DNA of 64,000 nt from JACVRW01 sp963846505 (GTDB lineage Bacteria > Actinomycetota > Thermoleophilia > Solirubrobacterales > Thermoleophilaceae). The notes beneath the pieces were generated by a model. It was not told where the DNA came from and searched no databases. It was given only the letters and a program-made list of their open reading frames with translations. Positions 60,681 through 64,000 of the stretch are shown here, piece after piece (position 1 is the stretch's first letter; each line of letters starts with the position of its first letter). The stretch is from the NCBI GenBank assembly GCA_963846505.1, contig CAWJWD010000004.1:558001-622000 (forward strand), given 5' to 3'. The translations under genes were made by a program, and so were the position numbers.

Positions 60681-62009
60681 CTAGGCGAGGACCCGCTCCA
60701 GCCCCACGGACCGCGAGCCCTTGATCAGCACCCGGTCGCCCGGTCGGGCCAGCTCGCTCAGCAGCGCACCGGCCTCCTCGGGGGTCGAGACGGCGTGCGT
60801 CTCGCCGTTGAAGCCGCGCGTGTAGGGAAGCGCCCGCTCGCCGACCGGCACCAGCACCTCCACCCCCAGCTCGGTCGCGTGCGCGCCGATCTCGCGGTGG
60901 TAGTCGTCGGAACCGGGGCCGAGCTCGGCCATCGTGCCGAGCACGGCGATGCGGCGCTCGGCACCGCTGGCCACGAGGTGGTCGAGAGCCGCGCGCATGG
61001 ACATCGGGTTGGCGTTGTAGCAGTCGTTGACCACGGTCACCCCGCCGGGGAGCTCCACGATCTCGCCGCGCAGCGACGAGAAGCGGGCGTCGACGCTGCC
61101 GCGCGGCGTGACTCCGAGAGCGCGCGCGGCGGCGACCGCGGCGAGCGTGTTGAGCAGGTTGTGCGGCTCGCTGTAGGGCAGCTCGAGCTCGATCCGCTCC
61201 CCACGCGCCTCGATCTCGGCGCGACCGGCCTCGAAGGAGAGCAGTTGCACCTGGCCGCCGGGGCCGAAGGTCCAGGTGTCGAGGTCGTCGCGCAGGTGCT
61301 GCTCGAGCAGCGGCTCGCTGACGGGCACGACGCAGGCTGCGCCCGGCTCGAGGTCCCTGATCAGCTCGGCCTTGGCCGCCGCCACGCGCTCGACGGTGCC
61401 GAGCAGCTCCAGGTGCACCGGGCCGACGTTCACGATCACCCCCACGTCCGGCTTGGCGATCGCGACCAGCTCGGCGATCTGGCCCTCGCCGCGCATCGCC
61501 AGCTCGAGCACGAGCGCCTCGGTGCCGCGCGAGGCCTCGAGCAGCGACAGCGGCAGCCCGATCTCCGTGTTGAAGTTCTCGCGGCTGGCGTGCGTCTCCA
61601 CGCGCGTGCGCAACAGCGCGGCGAGGATGTCCTTGGTCGACGTCTTGCCCGTCGAGCCGGTGACGCCGATCGTGCGGGCGCCCAGCTCGCGCCGCCAGGC
61701 CAGCGCGAGACGCTGCAGCGCCGCGAGCGGGTCGTCGGCGACGAGCACGACCGCGGCGGCGCCGCCGGCCTCGATCGCGGCAGCCGCGTACGGCTCGCGC
61801 ACGAGCACCCCCCACGCGCCGGCGCGCACCACGTCGGCGGCGTACGTCCCGCCGTCGACGTTGGCGCCGGAGAGCCCGACGAACAGGTCCCCCGCCCCGG
61901 CCGCGCGCGAGTCGATGACCGTGCGCACGAAGCCGGGCGCGTCGGGGGCGCCGGCGGCAAGGCGCGCGCCGGCGGCGTCGGCGATCCAGGAGGCCGGGCG
62001 GTCGATCAC
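60681..62009 (-). CDS. murF: UDP-MurNAc-tripeptide--D-alanyl-D-alanine ligase
   Basis: Adds D-Ala-D-Ala, 442 residues. TVIDSRAAGAGDLFVGL, ATP site VTGSTGKTSTKDIL, SRENFNTEIGLPLSLL, LELAMRGEGQI, NVGPVHLELLG, VNDCYNANPMSMRAAL and IAVLGTMAELGP are the MurF set. The start is GTG 62009, overlapping murE by 4 bases. The Ala-rich N-terminus is typical of this genome. Confidence 0.96.
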   Translation of the reverse strand: MIDRPASWIADAAGARLAAGAPDAPGFVRTVIDSRAAGAGDLFVGLSGANVDGGTYAADVVRAGAWGVLVREPYAAAAIEAGGAAAVVLVADDPLAALQRLALAWRRELGARTIGVTGSTGKTSTKDILAALLRTRVETHASRENFNTEIGLPLSLLEASRGTEALVLELAMRGEGQIAELVAIAKPDVGVIVNVGPVHLELLGTVERVAAAKAELIRDLEPGAACVVPVSEPLLEQHLRDDLDTWTFGPGGQVQLLSFEAGRAEIEARGERIELELPYSEPHNLLNTLAAVAAARALGVTPRGSVDARFSSLRGEIVELPGGVTVVNDCYNANPMSMRAALDHLVASGAERRIAVLGTMAELGPGSDDYHREIGAHATELGVEVLVPVGERALPYTRGFNGETHAVSTPEEAGALLSELARPGDRVLIKGSRSVGLERVLA

Positions 62010-63421
62010 GGGAGCATCCTCATCCGCAGCGCTTCCCGAGCGACCGTGACGTCGTCGAACGGCTCCTTGCGACCGTCGGCGAACTCCTGCCCCTGCTCGT
62101 GGCCCTTGCCGGCGATCACCACCACGTCCCCCGCCTGCGCACCCTCGATCGCCTGCCCGATCGCGCGCCGGCGGTCGACCTCGCGCTCGGCCTCGGGGCC
62201 GGCCCCGGCGAGCACCTCGTCGACGATCGCCTCGGGATCCTCGCTGCGCGGGTTGTCGGAGGTCACGATCACGCGGTCGGCCAGGCGGCGGGCGGCGTCG
62301 CCCATCAGCGGGCGCTTGCCGCGGTCGCGGTCCCCCCCGGCGCCGAAGACGACGGCCAGCCGGCGCTGGGCGATCCCGCGCGCGGCGCGCAGCACGTTCT
62401 CGAGCGAGTCGGGCGTGTGGGCGTAGTCGACGAGCACCCCGAAGTCCTGCCCCTCGTCGACGGCCTCGAACCGTCCCGGGACGCGCTCGAAGCCGGGCAG
62501 CGCGGCCTGGACGGTCGCCAGCTCCACTCCCAGCGTGCGCGCGGCGGCCACGGCGGCGAGCACGTTCTGGACGTTGAACAGGCCCGGCAGCCGCGAGGAC
62601 AGCTCGACCGAGCAGTCTGGCGTCTCGCAGAGGAAGCGGGAGCCCATCACGTCGAACTCGACGTCGCGGGCGCGGTAGTCGGCCTCGCGCTCGACGGCGA
62701 AGCCGACGCAGTCGCGCTCGGCCGCCAGCCGCCGGCCGTACTCGTCGTCGAGGTTGACCACGGCCGGTCCCGGCTCGTCGAACAGGCGGCGCTTGGCGAG
62801 GAAGTACTCCTCCATCGTCGGGTGGAAGTCGAGGTGGTCCTGGCTGAGGTTCGTGAACACGCGACAGGCGAAGTGGACGCCGGCCGCGCGGCCGAGCTCG
62901 AGCGCGTGCGAGGAGACCTCCATCGCGCAGGCGCCGTCGCCGGCATCGAGCATCGCCCGGAACGCCGCCTGGAGGTCGATCGCCTCGGGCGTGGTGCGCC
63001 GGACCTCGCTCTCGACCCCGCCTACGACCGACTTGACCGTGCCCAGCAGGCCGGTGCGGATCCCAGCCGCCTCGAGCAGGTGGCGCACGAGGAAGGCGGT
63101 CGTCGTCTTGCCGTTCGTCCCGGTGATCCCCACCATGCGCAGCTGCGCCGTGGGGTCGCCGTAGAAGCGCGCGGCGGCCGGTCCCATCGCGGCGCGCACG
63201 TCGTCGACCACCACCTCCGGCACCCCCAGCCCCAGCGGCCGCTGACAGACCAGCGCCGCCGCGCCGCGCTCGACGGCGGCGGGCGCGAAGTCATGGCCGT
63301 CGACCTCGAAGCCGGGCACGCAAAAGAAGAGGGTGCCGGGGCCGACGCTCCTGCTGTCGTAGGCGAGCGACGAGATCTCGATCTCGGCCGCCCCGGCCCC
63401 CATGAGGTCGCGGAGGGTCAC
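62006..63421 (-). CDS. murE: UDP-MurNAc-L-alanyl-D-glutamate--2,6-diaminopimelate ligase
   Basis: Adds meso-diaminopimelate, 471 residues. LAYDSRSVGPGTLFFCVPG, ATP site ITGTNGKTTTAFLV, MEVSSHALELGRA, NLSQDHLDFHPTMEEYFLAK, VDYAHTPDSLENVL, GAGGDRDRGKRPLMG and TSDNPRSEDP are seen; the DNPR motif marks enzymes that take DAP and not lysine. Start GTG 63421 begins TLRDLMG; the frame is open further up but crosses the divergent gene. First gene of the cluster. Confidence 0.95.
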   Translation of the reverse strand: MTLRDLMGAGAAEIEISSLAYDSRSVGPGTLFFCVPGFEVDGHDFAPAAVERGAAALVCQRPLGLGVPEVVVDDVRAAMGPAAARFYGDPTAQLRMVGITGTNGKTTTAFLVRHLLEAAGIRTGLLGTVKSVVGGVESEVRRTTPEAIDLQAAFRAMLDAGDGACAMEVSSHALELGRAAGVHFACRVFTNLSQDHLDFHPTMEEYFLAKRRLFDEPGPAVVNLDDEYGRRLAAERDCVGFAVEREADYRARDVEFDVMGSRFLCETPDCSVELSSRLPGLFNVQNVLAAVAAARTLGVELATVQAALPGFERVPGRFEAVDEGQDFGVLVDYAHTPDSLENVLRAARGIAQRRLAVVFGAGGDRDRGKRPLMGDAARRLADRVIVTSDNPRSEDPEAIVDEVLAGAGPEAEREVDRRRAIGQAIEGAQAGDVVVIAGKGHEQGQEFADGRKEPFDDVTVAREALRMRMLP

Positions 63422-63497
63422 GGTGGCTGGCGAGAATAGCCCCTGGCCAGGCCGTTCAAGGCTCAGATTTCCCCGTCCACGGCCGATAACGGGCGTG

Positions 63498-64000
63498 ATG
63501 GGGGCAACCGCAATCCCAGCGCTGGCACGCCTGACCGAGCGTCGCTTCCAGAGCTTCTCCGAGGCCGCCGACGCCGTGCTCGACCTGCTCGAGCACGAGC
63601 TGCCGGCCGACACGATCCTGATCGGCCAGCTCGACTGGGGCGAGGGTCTGCTGCGCATCCTCGACGCGCGCGGCCGCACGCAGGGCGTCCAGCCCGGCTC
63701 GGCCCTGCCGCTCACCGGCCACGAGCACGGCGACCACGGCGGCGGCCTGATCGACCCCACCGCGCTGACCGCGATCGACGTGCGCAGCTACCTGGCGATC
63801 CCCTTCGAGACCCACGACGGCGGCGGCGCGATCACCCTCTGCGCGCTCGGCACCGACGTCGACCGCTTCACCACCACCGACCTCGACGTGCTCAGCATCG
63901 CCGGGCGCATGCTCACCTACGAGTGGGAGACCGTGCGCTGGCGCGCCGAGCTGCGGCGGATGTCCGAGCAGCTGCGCGACCCGGAGTCGACCGACCCGGT
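63498..64000 (+). CDS. GAF-domain protein, N-terminal part (cut by window edge)
   Basis: An ATG at 63498 (GTG 63495 also possible) opens a frame with no stop to the window end, 167 codons. It starts MGATAIPALARLTERRFQSF and has the spacing of a GAF domain: SEAADAVLDLLEHELPADTILIGQLD, RSYLAIPFETHDG, GAITLCALGTDVDRF and DLDVLSIAGRMLTYEWE. A helix follows that could lead into a signalling output such as GGDEF, EAL or a kinase; this is out of view. Divergent from murE by 76 bases. Confidence 0.75.
   Translation, partial: MGATAIPALARLTERRFQSFSEAADAVLDLLEHELPADTILIGQLDWGEGLLRILDARGRTQGVQPGSALPLTGHEHGDHGGGLIDPTALTAIDVRSYLAIPFETHDGGGAITLCALGTDVDRFTTTDLDVLSIAGRMLTYEWETVRWRAELRRMSEQLRDPESTDP

Noticed and set aside
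1..64000. tRNA, rRNA, CRISPR, insertion sequences, prophage genes
   Set aside because: No cloverleaf with a GGTTCGA-type T arm, no rRNA-like sequence, no regular spaced repeats and no transposase or integrase motifs were seen.

Overview
The window is a high-GC, densely packed bacterial chromosome segment with many GTG/TTG starts, 4-nt ATGA/GTGA gene overlaps and several transcripts that look leaderless. Gene content points to a deep-branching actinobacterium, most likely Thermoleophilia (Solirubrobacter/Conexibacter-like). The evidence is a meso-DAP type MurE (DNPR motif), two-subunit GcvP, BolA-free actinobacterial-style regulators, and secreted proteins with the signal peptide and N-terminal architecture common in that class. 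The lineage is an inference from family resemblance, not a search.

Layout. 1-9 kb (minus strand) is an aromatic amino acid block: aroH and hisC with a DUF6159 membrane protein, then a terminator and a promoter with a short leader ORF ending in Trp-Tyr-Trp-Arg-Phe and a structured RNA, then two adjacent unrelated-subclass DAHP synthases, tyrA, aroA, cmk and der (cut by the window edge). 9-18 kb holds rluB, rlmN, a C39-like cysteine peptidase with a PepSY-like neighbour, a membrane metallophosphoesterase, DUF2254, a lipoprotein with three four-cysteine repeats, and a secreted protein. 18.7-21.3 kb is an EACC1-caspase-propeller conflict locus. 21-32 kb is accessory: csp, a PadR locus with a palindrome over its own promoter, a LAL-type LuxR regulator, two collagen-like secreted proteins, an ECF sigma/anti-sigma/DoxX unit, MBL and VOC proteins. 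32.7-37.1 kb carries toxin-antitoxin genes (DarTG, VapBC, an orphan antitoxin). 37-42.7 kb has TetR, EamA and LysR loci and a PAS-EAL phosphodiesterase.

42.7-50.7 kb (minus) is housekeeping: scpAB, trpS, the glycine cleavage operon gcvT-gcvH-gcvPA-gcvPB, and an M20 peptidase. 50.7-63.4 kb (minus) is a shortened division and cell-wall cluster: murE-murF-mraY-murD-ftsW-murG, a single opposite-strand BKACE gene, then murC-murB-ftsQ-ftsZ. A partial GAF gene on the plus strand closes the window.

From about 20 to 50 kb, fifteen single-base indels split otherwise well-conserved genes, including gcvT and gcvPB. Most lie in short homopolymers, so assembly error is the likely cause. These genes are annotated at their inferred full extent. 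There is no tRNA, rRNA, CRISPR array, insertion sequence or gene-free stretch above 300 bases that I could recognise.
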